A stretch of DNA of 64,000 bases. It comes from JBBECJ01 sp963763325 (GTDB lineage Bacteria > Chloroflexota > Chloroflexia > Thermomicrobiales > CFX8). Of this stretch, positions 1-10,172 are shown one piece after another (position 1 is the first letter of the stretch; each line of letters starts with the position of its first letter). The stretch is from NCBI GenBank assembly GCA_963763325.1, contig CAVXOL010000018.1, forward strand, positions 124,001 to 188,000, read 5' to 3'. Under the pieces are notes generated by a model, which was not told the DNA's origin, made no database searches, and saw nothing but the letters and a program-made list of their open reading frames with translations. Both the position numbers and the translations under genes were made by a program.

Positions 1-1608
1 AGATCTTCGTCTATCCCGAGCAGTTGCTCGTCGGATGGCTGTCGCGCAATCTCGGCCGGCCGGTCAAGTGGATTGAGCGGCGACAGGAAAGCCACCTGAC
101 GACTCAGCAGGGTCGTGACCACGTCACAGACTTCGAGGTCGCCGCCAACCGGGACGGTCGGGTGACCGGCATCCGCGTCAAAACCTGGGCCAACCTCGGT
201 GGTTACCTCTCAACGATCGCATCCGGTGTCCCGACGACGCTCTACGGCCGGATGGTCGCCGGTGTCTATGACATCCCGAACATCCACGTCAACGTCATCG
301 GCGTCTACACCAACACCGCCCTGGTCGATGCGTATCGCGGCGCAGGCCGGCCTGAAGCGACCTTCCTGATCGAGCGGATCATGGACCTCGTCGCCCGCGA
401 GCTGGATATGGACCCGGTCGACGTCCGCCGCAAGAACTTCATCGCCTCCAACGCCTTCCCATTCGATACTGGCCTTGGGATGCTGCCGTACGACTCCGGA
501 GATTACCCGAAGGCGCTCGACAAGGCGCTGGAGATCGTCGACTACGAGGACTTCCGCACGCAGCAGGCGCGACAGCGCGACAGCGGTGATGGCAAGCACC
601 TGGGCATCGGCTTCTCGACCTACGTCGAGACCTGCGGCCTCGCGCCTTCGGCCTGGATGGCGAGCCAGGGCTGGGGCGCAGCGCTCTTCGAGAGCGCCAA
701 CATCAAGATCCATCTGACCGGCAAAGTCGTTGTGACAACCGGCTCGATGCCACAAGGGCAGGGACACGAGACCAGCTTCTCGCAGGTCGTGGCCGACAAG
801 CTGGGTGTCCCGTTCGAGGACATCCAGGTCAAGTTCGGCGACACACTCGGAACGCCATTCGGCTACGGCACCTACGGCTCGCGCTCGCTGGCCGTCGGTG
901 GCGAGGCGATCGTCCGCAGCGCCAACAAGATCGTCGACAAGGCCAAGCGGCTCGCCGCCCACATGCTCGAAGTCGGCGTCGAAGACATCGAGTTCGGCGA
1001 CGGCAAAGCCTGGGTCAAGGGCGCGCCCGAGAACGCCAAGACGATCCAGGAGATCGCACTTGCCGCCTCGGTTGGATACTCACTCCCCGAAGGAATGGAG
1101 CCGTATCTCGACGAGACAACGTACTTCGACCCGCCGAACGCAACGTTCCCGTTCGGTACCCACGTGGCAATCGTCGAAGTCGACGACGCAACCGGCAAGG
1201 TTGAACTGAAGACGATACGTCGCGGTTGACGACTTCGGCAATCTCGTCAACCCGATGATCGTCGATGGCCAGTTGCACGGCGGTATCGTCCAGGGCATCG
1301 GTCAAGCACTCTACGAGGGCGCCGTCTACGACGATGACGGTCAGATCCTGACCAGCACGCTGATGGAATACGCCATCCCGCGCGCCGACCACTTCCCGAT
1401 GATTGAAACCGACAACACCGTCACACCGTCTCCGGTGAACGAGCTCGGCGTCAAAGGCGCTGGAGAGGCCGGAACGATCGGATCGACCCCGGCCATCGTC
1501 AACGCCGTCATCGACGCGTTGTCGCCAATGGGGATCACGAACATCGACATGCCGTTGAGTCCGCCGCGCGTCTGGGCGGCGATGCAGCAAGCAAGGGGAG
1601 GGCAGTAA
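1..1608 (+). CDS. Molybdopterin-binding subunit, form II CoxL-like (5' partial, one frameshift)
   Basis: This is the large subunit of a xanthine dehydrogenase/aerobic CO dehydrogenase family hydroxylase, which carries the molybdopterin cytosine dinucleotide cofactor. The gene enters from outside the window; the reading frame is open from base 3. The active-site loop at about 330-350 reads AYRGAGR, the form II (BMS) signature, rather than AYRCSFR of true CO dehydrogenase, so the substrate is uncertain. The C-terminal cofactor motif GAGEAGTI lies near 1455-1480. An extra A near 1212 breaks the frame; removing it restores VELKRYVAVDDFGNLVNP and joins the two halves up to the stop at 1608. The FAD subunit gene follows at once. 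No small iron-sulfur subunit gene is visible on this side. Confidence 0.85.
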
Positions 1609-1609
1609 C

Positions 1610-2425
1610 GTGTATCCACGCGCATTCGAGTACCAGCGGGCCAACTCGGTCCAGGAAGCCATCCAGGCGTTGCAGGGCAACGAGGACGCCAAGATCATCG
1701 CCGGCGGCCACTCGCTGCTGCCGGTCATGAAGCTGCGGCTGGCCTCGCCGTCGCTGCTGGTCGACATCAGCAAGCTCGCCGAACTCAAGAACATCTCAGG
1801 CGGAACCATCGGCGCCGGTGTCACCTACAACGACCTGCTGGGCAACGACCAACTCAAGGCGGACTACCCGGTCCTCCACGAGTGCGTCGCCAAGGTCGGT
1901 GACGTCCAGGTCCGTAATCGCGGCACAATCGGTGGCGCGGCAGCCCACGCCGACCCGGCCGCCGACATCCCGGCTGCCCTGCTCGCCCTCGGTGCCGAGT
2001 TCACCGCTGTCGGCCCGAACGGCGAGCGGACAATCGCCGCCGATGACTTCTTCGTCGACATCCTGACGACGGCGCTGGAGCCGGATGAGGTGCTGACCAG
2101 CATCAAGCTCCCGGCCGCTGCGCCGAAGTCGGCCTACGAGAAGTTCGCCCATCCGGCTTCCGGCTACGCGATCGTCGGCGTTGCCGCCGTCGTCGGCGAT
2201 GGCGGCGTCAAGGTCGCCGTCACCGGCTCGACCTACAAGGCGACCCGGCTGACCGGCGTCGAGCAGGCGCTCTCGGGCACCATCGACGCCGCCGCGATCG
2301 ACGCCGCCGCCGAGCAGATCGGCGACCTGGAGTACGCCGGCGACCACTTCGCCTCGGCCGAGTACCGCGCCCATCTGACCAAGGTCTTCGTCAAGCGCGC
2401 CCTTAAGCGGGCTGCCGGCGTATAG
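1610..2425 (+). CDS. FAD-binding subunit of the molybdenum hydroxylase (CoxM-like)
   Basis: A 271-residue medium subunit that passes electrons from the iron-sulfur clusters through FAD. Both FAD-contact motifs of the family are visible: AGGHSLLP near residues 32-39 and TIGGAAAHADPAAD near residues 105-118. The C-terminal part matches the CO_deh_flav_C-type domain. It starts with GTG one base after the stop of the large subunit, with GGGAGG just upstream, so the two are co-translated. The length is normal for the family and the frame is intact. A strong intrinsic terminator follows at 2447, so this gene ends the operon. Confidence 0.9.
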   Translation: MYPRAFEYQRANSVQEAIQALQGNEDAKIIAGGHSLLPVMKLRLASPSLLVDISKLAELKNISGGTIGAGVTYNDLLGNDQLKADYPVLHECVAKVGDVQVRNRGTIGGAAAHADPAADIPAALLALGAEFTAVGPNGERTIAADDFFVDILTTALEPDEVLTSIKLPAAAPKSAYEKFAHPASGYAIVGVAAVVGDGGVKVAVTGSTYKATRLTGVEQALSGTIDAAAIDAAAEQIGDLEYAGDHFASAEYRAHLTKVFVKRALKRAAGV

Positions 2426-2446
2426 ACAAGTTCTCGCATCAGCAGT

Positions 2447-2491
2447 ACGACGCCCCGCCTCACATGACTATGAAGCGGGGCGTCGTTTATT
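2447..2491 (+). terminator. Intrinsic terminator after the cox-like operon
   Basis: A perfect 12-bp stem (ACGACGCCCCGC at 2447-2458 paired with 2475-2486) with a 16-base loop is followed by TTATT. It lies 22 bases after the stop of the FAD subunit gene and separates it from the regulator promoter at 2620. Confidence 0.85.
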
Positions 2492-2619
2492 CAGCGAGAT
2501 CGTGGTCGAATCCCTGTGTACAACGTTCCGAGCCAGTCGCTTCCGGACGAGACACGTTCTTCGATTACCGTGTCGATGAGCGGGACCGGACCTGCGATGA
2601 TTCAGTGGTCTTCAGAATG

Positions 2620-2648
2620 TTGACAGAGCACCGATCCCCGCTTACAGT
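2620..2648 (+). promoter_or_regulatory. Sigma-70-type promoter for the FadR-type regulator
   Basis: TTGACA at 2620-2625, a 17-base spacer, then TACAGT at 2643-2648. The predicted start of transcription is near 2655, giving a leader of about 47 bases to the ATG at 2702. Confidence 0.65.
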
Positions 2649-2664
2649 AATAGCCAGAGCCAAT

Positions 2665-2675
2665 TGGTCTGACCA
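2665..2675 (+). promoter_or_regulatory. Probable FadR-type operator
   Basis: TGGTCTGACCA is a perfect palindrome about one central base. It matches the known FadR-subfamily core TGGTCNGACCA. It lies between the predicted transcription start and the ATG of the regulator, as expected for autorepression. Inference from sequence only. Confidence 0.6.
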
Positions 2676-2701
2676 TCTGACAAGTCGACTCACGGAGACC
2701 G

Positions 2702-3517
2702 ATGAGCGATCCACTGGCGATCGTCCCGATCCGGCGGTCGCGTATATCACAACAGATCGTCGTCCAGCTCTGCCAGATGATCCGGCAGGGGCAACTTCGC
2801 CCCGGTGATCGTCTCCCATCCGAGCGGGAGCTTGCCGAACAATTGCAGGTCAGTCGCGCGTCGTTGCGCGAGGCACTTCGGGCGCTGGAGATCGCCGGCA
2901 TCGTCGCCGCCAAGCAGGGTGGCGGTACCTATATCCGCGAAGTTTTCGACGACGGTATCCTCTCGCCACTCTCGCTCGTCCTCGATGCCAGCACCGACCT
3001 CGTTGGTGACCTCTGGGAGGTGCGTTCGATCTTTGAGCCGGCTGTCGCCTCTCGCGCTGCCATTCGCGCGCAGCCAGACGACCTCGCGGCGCTGGAGCAG
3101 ATCGTCGAAGAACAGCACCGTTTCCTGGATCGCGAGATGCCGAACGACGCCTGGCTGACGAGCGACCGCGCATTTCACGTCGCCGTTGCCCGCGCCTCGC
3201 GCAATGAGGTCTCCGTCCGTGTCATCCGCCTCATCAACGAGTTGCTGCACGACGGTCGCCGTCACTTCGCAACGCAATCAGATCGCCGCGAGAACGCGTA
3301 TATCTGGCACAGGGACATCTTCACGCACATTCGCGATGGCGAACCTCAAAAAGCGCGTGACGCGATGAAGCAGCACTTACGCGAAGTCGAAGAAGTCATC
3401 GTCGACGAAGTGATTTCTCCGCTCGGTGACGAACCAGCCGGACCGAATGTCTCGTCTTCGGCCCAGCTGTCACTGGACACCAGCCGTATGGAGTCATCAG
3501 AGACGAAAGGAGGGTAG
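2702..3517 (+). CDS. FadR-subfamily GntR transcriptional regulator
   Basis: A 271-residue DNA-binding regulator. The N-terminal winged helix (residues about 12-80) includes the typical LRPGDRLPSERELAEQL and VSRASLREALRALE stretches. A helical FCD effector domain follows (about 95-240) with Asp/His positions that usually bind metal and a carboxylic acid. The ATG at 2702 leaves a short leader carrying the palindrome TGGTCTGACCA, so autoregulation is likely. The downstream gene, 87 bases away on the same strand, encodes a solute-binding protein, so this regulator probably controls that transporter. The C-terminus has about 30 extra low-complexity residues. Confidence 0.88.
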   Translation: MSDPLAIVPIRRSRISQQIVVQLCQMIRQGQLRPGDRLPSERELAEQLQVSRASLREALRALEIAGIVAAKQGGGTYIREVFDDGILSPLSLVLDASTDLVGDLWEVRSIFEPAVASRAAIRAQPDDLAALEQIVEEQHRFLDREMPNDAWLTSDRAFHVAVARASRNEVSVRVIRLINELLHDGRRHFATQSDRRENAYIWHRDIFTHIRDGEPQKARDAMKQHLREVEEVIVDEVISPLGDEPAGPNVSSSAQLSLDTSRMESSETKGG

Positions 3518-3604
3518 CTCGCCGTCGTCGTGGGGGAAGCGGTGTCAACTGTCACGGAACCAACTGGTTTGGGCGATGAGATTCCGACAATGAGGAGGAG
3601 AAAC

Positions 3605-5382
3605 GTGACTCGAGATGACGGACACAACATCGAAGCATTGATGGAACGGACTGCATCACGCCGTGCCGTACTCAAGTTCGCGGGCGGCGCTGCAGTCGGC
3701 GCTCGGGATGACAGGATTGCTGGCTGCCTGCGGCAGTGACGACGATGATCGATGACGAGGCGACACAACGCCGGCCGCAACCAGTGGCACGAGCGGAGAG
3801 TCAACAGCCGCCGCAACCAGCGCGGCCTCTCCTGAAGCAACCAGCCCGGGCGGCGCAACAGACCAGCCGACCGAAACGTCCGCTTCCAGCGAGCCGACGA
3901 CCGGCGCTGGAGAAGGTGTCCAGGGCGGAACACTCACCCTGGGGTTCAACCTGCAACAGTTGCTGCAACTTGACCCTGCGCGCATCACCATTGGACGCGT
4001 GGCCGGTCAGATCCACGCGAACCAATTCTCGGCACTCGTCCAGTTCGACGAAACACTGACGATTCAGCCAGACCTTGCAGAGAGCTGGGAGGTGTCCGAC
4101 GACGGACTCATCTACACCTTCAATCTCCGCGAAGGACTGACGTTCCACAACGGCGATCCACTGATGGCTGAGGACTTCGTCTACACCTACGAACGCACGC
4201 TGGATCCCGCTCTCGCATCGGCGCATGCCAGTAAGCTCGCGAACATCACCGCCGCCGAGGCCGTCGACGAGTTGACCTTCCAGTTGACCTTCAGCGCGCC
4301 GTTCGGCCCGTTCCTTGCCGTTGCCTGTAGCCGCGGCCCAGGCCGCGCGCTGACGCCGGTGCCACGGCGGGCGGTCGAAGAGATCGGCAACGAAGAGTTC
4401 CTGCTGAAGCCAGTTGGCTGCGGGCCGTTCGTGCTCGATCCTGACACGATGGACCCGCAGGGCGGCTTCGAGATGAACGCCTTTGAGAACTGGTATGGGG
4501 GCCGGCCGTATCTGGACAAGATCGTCGTCACGTTCATCCCCGAGCCGGCCAGCCAGGCCAACGCACTCGCGGCCGGTGACATCGACATGATCAACGAGGT
4601 GCCCGCCCAGGGGTACGAACAACTTGAGGGGGCGGATGGCGTCGTCCTTGAGCAGTCGCCTGGCACGAACTGGATTGGGCTCCAGTTCAACACGACCCGA
4701 CCGCCGTGGGACCAGATCGACGCCCGGCTGGCTGTCGCCAAGGCGATCGACAAAGCGGAGTTCATCGAGCGGGCACGCTTTGGACTCGCCGAAGCAAGTC
4801 ACGGAGCGATCGCTCCAGCCTTCGCCTGGGCCTACATACCGCTCGACGAGCTTGAGGAGAACGCCGCAAGCGTACGACCTGGATGACGCGAAGGCATTGG
4901 CCGAATCAACCGGGATCGTGGACACCAAGCCCGTCCTGATGACCGGCACCGCCGATGACCGCGACGAGCAGCAGCATCCGCAATCAGCTCCAGGACCTCG
5001 GCGTCGATGTCCAGATCGACCTGGTTGACGCTGCCGCCTCAACGAACGCTGGAAGCCGGGGACTACGACTGGTGATCCAGGGCAGCGTCGTCGACGCGGA
5101 CCCGGATGACAACGCCTTCAACTTCTTCTACCCGGACGGTCCGTGGAACACCGGCAAGTGGAACAACGAGGAAGCGGGACAGCTACTTGACGCCGAACGC
5201 TCGACCTCGGACCAGGACGAGCGGCCCAGGCCTTCCAGGACCTGATGTACCTGACCCAGCGCGAGGCGCCGTTCGCCTTCCTCTACCATCAGTTCGACAT
5301 GGTCGGCTTCCGGGACAACGTCAAGGGCTATCGGAAGATCCCGGAGATGCGCTATCTCGAAGGGGTCTGGCTGGAAGAGTAA
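3605..5382 (+). CDS. ABC transporter substrate-binding lipoprotein, peptide/nickel family (multiple frame breaks)
   Basis: A DppA/OppA-type (SBP_bac_5) binding protein of about 590 residues that would deliver a peptide, sugar or metal complex to the permeases next door. The GTG start follows a perfect AGGAGG at 3592-3597. The N-terminus carries a Tat-like SRRAVLKF and, after correcting a break near 3700, a lipobox LLAAC, then a Ser/Thr/Ala-rich linker. The body (3960-4886) has the family pattern LAESWEVSDDGLIYTFNLR. At least five breaks are present: near 3700, a TGA at 3753-3755, and around 4875, 4970, 5050 and 5225. The conserved end of the fold is present up to the TAA at 5380. A dyad AACCA-N2-TGGTT at 3558-3569 lies upstream. 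Confidence 0.8.
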
Positions 5383-5472
5383 TCTCCGTGGAACCGGGGT
5401 GGGGGGCGAGCGGTGCGCCTGCTTGGCGCCTGCTCGTTCCCCGGTTCCCTGCTCAGGATCCGAGGGATAGCG

Positions 5473-6418
5473 GTGACACAGTACATCATCAGACGCTTGC
5501 TCTACGCGGTCTTCATCATCTGGGGTTGCACAACGATCGTCTTCTTCTTCCTGCGCCTCGTCCCGGGCGATCCCGTCTCGGTCATGCTCGGCGGCGAGTA
5601 TTCGCCCGAGGCGGCCGAGCAAATGCGCGAGAACCTCGGGTTGGACGAGCCGCTCTACGTACAATACGTCAACTGGATGGGCAACGTCCTGCAAGGCGAC
5701 CTCGGCCGCTCGATCGCGACCCAGGAGCCTGTCACGACGACGATCAGGCGCGCGATGCCCAAGACGTTGAGTATCACGGCGCTCTCGTTCTTCATCGGGC
5801 TGGCGATTGCCCTGCCGATGGGGATGCTGGCCGCGCTGAAGCGTGGCAGTGCCTTCGACTTCATCGCCAGTATCTCGACGTTCGCTGGGATCAGCCTTCC
5901 GACCTTCTGGTTCGGGATCGTCTTCATCCTCATCTTTGCGGTGAAGCTCAACTGGTTGCCTTCGGTCGGCTATGCCCCACTGTCAGAAGGTTTCTGGCCG
6001 TGGCTCAAGCATATCCTGCTCCCCAGCTTTGCTGCGGGTGTCGGCCAGGCGGCGGTCCTGATGCGCTTCGTCCGGTCCGGCCTGCTGGAGGTACTGGGCA
6101 GCGACTACATCCGGACGGCCCGCGCGAAGGGGTTGAGCGAACGGCGCGTCCTGCTCGGTCACGCGATGCGAACTGCGCTGATTCCGGTCGTAACGGTCGC
6201 CGGCCTGTCGCTGGCCGGCCTCCTCGGCGGGCTCGTCATCACCGAGACCGTCTTCTCGATCAGCGGCATCGGCCGCCTGCTCACCTCCGCCATCTTCAAT
6301 AACGATTACCCGATCAGTCCAGGGTGTCATCCTGATGATCACCTTGATCTTCGTCCTGGCCAATCTGGCCGTTGACCTTGTCTACACGGTTCTGGACCCG
6401 AGGATTCGCTATGGCTGA
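5473..6418 (+). CDS. ABC transporter permease, DppB type (one frameshift)
   Basis: Inner-membrane permease of about 314 residues with six expected membrane segments, the first beginning YIIRRLLYAVFIIWG. The cytoplasmic EAA loop is seen as DYIRTARAKGLSERRVLLGHAMRTALIP. The GTG at 5473 is preferred over the upstream ATG at 5413 because the family starts with this membrane helix. An extra A near 6316 breaks the frame; correcting it gives NNDYPIVQGVILMITLIFVLANLAVDLVY and a normal end at 6418. The last eight bases overlap the start of the second permease gene, so the pair is translationally coupled. Confidence 0.85.
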
Positions 6419-7355
6419 CCAACCCACCGTTGATCGACCCGCCGTAACCGCCCCCGATGGCAGTACGACCAGCATGACCGGCGATCGCCGGAACGTGTTG
6501 ACCGAACAGCGCGAGGTGCAGAGCAATCGCTTTCTCCGCCGAATCAGGGCCGAGAAGAAGGCGTTCCTCGGGATCATCTTTGTCATCGTGCTCGGGATCA
6601 TTGCGCTGTTCGGTCCCGCGCTTGCTCCGTACGACCCGGACAACGATGACTTCGAGTTCCTAGAAGGACCCAGCCTGAACCACCCGATGGGCACCGACTC
6701 GTTCGGGCGCGACCTCTTCAGCCGCATCATCATCGGCACCCGCATCTCGTTCAGCGTCGGCATCCTCGGCGCGCTCGCCTCAATGGTGATTGGCGTCGGG
6801 CTCGGTTTGCTTGCCGGCTACTACCTCGGCTGGATTGACATGTTCATCATGCGGGCCGTCGACCTGCTCTGGGCCTTCCCGGCCATCATCCTCGCGATGG
6901 CGATCGTCGCCATCTACGGAGCGGGAGCACGGAACGTTATTCTCGCGATCGCTATCACCAACATGGTCGCGTTCTCCCGGATCGTCCGTGGGCAGGTACT
7001 TAGCCTGCGCGAGTCCGATTTCACACTCGCTGCCCGTGCCATCGGCGTTCGTGACTGGCGCATCATGTACCGTCACCTCCTGCCGAACATCGCCGCCCCG
7101 ATCATCGTCCAGACAACGCTGACCGTTGGCTTCGGTATCCTGACCGAGACTGGCTTGACCTTCCTCGGCCTCGGCGTCAATCCGACGACCCCGACCTGGG
7201 GGCAGGCACTCAACGAGAGCCGCAACTTCATCCAGCAGGCCTGGTGGCTGGCCGTCTTCCCCGGTCTCGCGATCGGCTTCACCGTCCTCAGTCTCAACCT
7301 CTTCGGCGACGGCCTCCGCGACGCCCTCGACGTACGGAGCGTCGGCGAGCGATGA
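6411..7355 (+). CDS. ABC transporter permease, DppC type
   Basis: A 314-residue second permease of the peptide/nickel-type importer. It has an N-terminal cytoplasmic arm of about 55 residues, a first membrane helix (FLGIIFVIVLGIIALFGPAL), the family motif HPMGTDSFGRDLFSRIIIG, and the EAA loop AARAIGVRDWRIMYRHLLPN. The start ATG lies inside the end of the DppB-type gene. No DppD/DppF-type ATPase gene follows; the next stretch holds a decayed toxin gene. The transporter therefore either borrows ATPases encoded elsewhere or has lost them. Confidence 0.9.
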   Translation: MADQPTVDRPAVTAPDGSTTSMTGDRRNVLTEQREVQSNRFLRRIRAEKKAFLGIIFVIVLGIIALFGPALAPYDPDNDDFEFLEGPSLNHPMGTDSFGRDLFSRIIIGTRISFSVGILGALASMVIGVGLGLLAGYYLGWIDMFIMRAVDLLWAFPAIILAMAIVAIYGAGARNVILAIAITNMVAFSRIVRGQVLSLRESDFTLAARAIGVRDWRIMYRHLLPNIAAPIIVQTTLTVGFGILTETGLTFLGLGVNPTTPTWGQALNESRNFIQQAWWLAVFPGLAIGFTVLSLNLFGDGLRDALDVRSVGER

Positions 7356-7405
7356 TGAGCTTTGTGCCATGAGGTGTTTCGCGATCAGCAGATCGGCGCT
7401 TCACT

Positions 7406-7753
7406 ATGTGTTCAGAGCACTGGGGTGTACGGATCGACCACACCCTGACATCGATCGAGCGAATCCAGGAGTACACCGAAGGCATGACGTTCGCCGAGTT
7501 CAAAGAATACGATCTCGCGGTCGATGCGGTCATTTAGCGATTCCAGATCATCGTACTGGCGTTGGGGCAAATTCCTGATGACGTGATTGCTCGACTCGAC
7601 GGCGTTCCCTGGACGACGTTCCGCAGCTTCCCGATCGGCCTGCCATCTTCGTCCATCGACGATGACCGTCTTTCAGACATCTGGAATGCTGCGAAGGTCG
7701 AGCTTCCTGCGTTGGTCCCACGACTAACAGCGATTCGGGCGGATGCTCCGTAG
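7406..7753 (+). pseudogene. Decayed HepT-like (DUF86) HEPN ribonuclease toxin
   Basis: One reading frame of 116 codons, interrupted by TAG at 7535-7537, matches the DUF86/HepT layout along its length: an N-terminal helix with SIERIQEYTEGMTFAEF, then AVI*RFQII, then a PW block and a C-terminal helix LSDIWNAAKVELPALVPRL. The HEPN catalytic block (Arg-x4-His, normally RNRLIHGY) is replaced in register by PIGLPSSS, so the catalytic Arg and His are gone as well. No MntA-type nucleotidyltransferase antitoxin gene adjoins it. Stop codon plus lost active site suggests true decay rather than only a sequence error. Confidence 0.6.
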
Positions 7754-7767
7754 CGAAAGCCGATAGC

Positions 7768-7806
7768 AACGCGACAGGGCAAGCAAGTGACTCGCCCTGT
7801 CGCGTT
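7768..7806. terminator. Hairpin between convergent genes
   Basis: A perfect 13-bp stem (AACGCGACAGGGC at 7768-7780 with 7794-7806) sits between the DUF86 remnant and the end of the minus-strand molybdopterin subunit gene. No long U-tract is seen on either strand; it may act in both directions. Confidence 0.5.
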
Positions 7807-7829
7807 CTGACTATTGAGCGATTGTCGGA

Positions 7830-10111
7830 CTACGCCCCGTTGATCATCGCCTTGCTCACCCGCTCCGGCGTCAGCGGCGTTTCCAACACCCGCTTGCCGG
7901 TCGCGGCGGCGATGGCGTTGGCCAGCGCGGCCGGGCCGGGAATGATCGGCGGCTCGCCGATGCCCTTCGCGCCGTGCGGGCCGGAGCGAGCCGGCACCTC
8001 GACGATGACGACCTCGATTGGCGGCACCTGGACCGACGTCGGGATCACGTAGTCCATCAGCGTCGATGACAGCAGCTGGCCGTCCTCGCTGAACTCGATT
8101 CCCTCGTACATCGCGAAGCCGATCGATTGGACCGTCCCGCCGATGATCTGCCCCTCGACCTGGGCCGGGTTGAGCGCTTTGCCGACGTCCTGGACCGTCA
8201 CATAGCGGTCGATCGAGACGACCCCTGTGTCAGGATCGACCGAGACCTCGGCGATCTGGCCGGAGAAGCCCGGCGCGCGGTCGGTCTGCGCCGACTTGCC
8301 GATCCCGTAGACCGGCTCGTACTTGCCGCCGAACGTCATGCTGCTCTGTGCGATCGACGCGATCGTCATCTCCTTGTCGGGCGCGCCCTTGACCCGCACC
8401 TTGCCCTGCGACAGCTCGAGATCGTCCGGTGAGACTTCCATCTCAGCAGCAGCGATCGCCAGCACCTGCTCGCGGGCTGCCTGCGCCGCCCGGATGACGG
8501 CCGGCCCGACCGTGTAGGTCACCTTCGAGCCGCCGCTCATTCCGGCATACGGCGACGGTGTCGGTGTCGCCGGTCTGGATCGTGACGTTGTCGAACGTCG
8601 TCCCGAACGCCTCAGCCGCGAGTTGCGCCATGACCGTGTTCGTGCCGGTGATGTCGGTCGAGCCGAGCTGGACGACCAGCGAGCCGTCCGTGTTGACGCG
8701 GATGTTGGCCGCGCACGGCTCGACGCCGCCCGGCCATCCACCGATCGCGACCCCGACGCCCTTGTTTGGACCGTCTCGCGCGGTTCTTGTACGCCGGATG
8801 GTCGCGGACTTCCTCAAGCACCTCCTTGAGGCCAATCCGCGGCCACGGCACACCGTTCGGCTGCGGATCGCCCTCGACCGAGCAGTTGTGCAGCCGGAAC
8901 TCGACCGGGTCCCAGCCGAGCTTGCCGGCCAGCTCATCGACCGCCTGCTCGATCGCGAACGTCGCCTGCGGCGCTCCCGGAGCGCGGTATGCGCCATTGC
9001 CGGTCTTGTTGGTCAGCACCTCGTATCCGACCAGCGACAGGTTGTCGGTCCGGTAGTAGCCGCCCGACATCAGCGCAGCGACTGTCACCGGCGTGCCGGG
9101 GTAGCAGCCGGAGTCGAACACCAGCCGCGCCTCGATCGCCGTGATCGTCCCGTCCTGCTTGCCACCGATCTTGACATCGATGACCGAGCCGGGCGCGGGA
9201 TTCCCGGCTGAAAGCTCTTCCGAGCGTGTCATGTTGATCTTGACCGGCGCCTTGTGGCGCAGAGCGATCCAGCCGGCAATCGGCTCCAGCATGACGGCCT
9301 TGCCGCCGAACCCGCCGCCGACCTCCATCCCGATCACCTTGAGCTGGCTCTGCTGCAGCCCCAGGATCTCGGCCGTCGCGTTGCGCGTGTAGTACTGCCC
9401 CTGCGTCGTCGTGTAGACGGTCAGATTCCCGAGCGGATCAGGCACCGCCACCGACGCGTGCGGCTCGATGTAAGACTGATGGACCCAATTGGTGATGTAG
9501 CGGCGCTCGACAATTTGCTCGGCTGCCGCAAACCCGGCCTCGACATCGCCGCGCGTGAAGCGGGCTGCGTTGGTGATGTTGTCCGGCAACTTCGAGATGT
9601 CCAGATCGTCGCCACCAGTGACGGTCGCGTGCATCTGCCCCTCGGCCCACTCCGAACCGTCGCTCACCTTCTTGCGAACGACCGGCGCGCCGCGCTCCAT
9701 CGCCGCCAGCGGATCGATGACCGCGTCCAGCGGCGTGTAGTCAACCTCGACCAACGATGCCGCCTCGGCCGCTATCCTCTCATCCGTCGCAACAACGATC
9801 GCGACCGGCTGCCCGTAGTACAGCGCCTTGTCACGTGCCAGCATGTGATGATTGCGGTCGGCCGGCTCGCTGCCCGACGGGTGGACATCCTTGCCGGTGT
9901 AGACCGCTACAACCCCCGGCACCGCCAACGCCGCGCTCGCGTCGATCCCATTGATCTCGGCGTGCCCGTAGATGCTCGTCACCAGCCGACCATGCAACAT
10001 GCCAGGCATCTGCAGGTCATCGACATAGCGCGTCGCGCCGGTGACCTTCTTATCGCCCTCGATCCGCTTCAACGGCTGCCCGATGGCCGACGCTTCGACT
10101 GTAGCTGTCAT
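7830..10111 (-). CDS. Xanthine dehydrogenase family molybdopterin-binding subunit (two frameshifts)
   Basis: A second molybdenum hydroxylase large subunit, about 760 residues. The start ATG at 10111 is preceded by GGGAGG, and the protein begins MTATVEASAIGQPLKRIEG. It has the N-terminal aldehyde oxidase a/b hammerhead (KVTGATRYVDDLQMPGMLHGRL), the substrate-pocket loop AYRAPGAPQ, and the C-terminal cofactor motif GAKGIGEPPIIP. Its loop differs from that of the subunit at the left edge, so the two enzymes likely act on different substrates. Frame breaks lie near 8775 and 8550; both sides continue the same fold. No FAD or iron-sulfur subunit gene adjoins it. Confidence 0.85.
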
Positions 10112-10172
10112 GGTCCTCCCGTAGTCTCTTTGAATTACCGAATCCGACCGCGCACGTCCCAACTGAGTGGCT

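Noticed and set aside
3530..3604. Upstream start for the binding protein
   Set aside because: The GTG at 3605 has a perfect AGGAGG and starts directly before the Tat-like signal; the upstream extension is not signal-like.
3753..3755. In-frame TGA in the binding-protein gene as a selenocysteine codon
   Set aside because: It falls in a low-complexity acidic linker with other frame breaks nearby and no SECIS-like hairpin was noticed.
7535..7537. Readthrough of the TAG in the DUF86 gene
   Set aside because: The catalytic motif downstream is also destroyed, so a functional readthrough product is unlikely.
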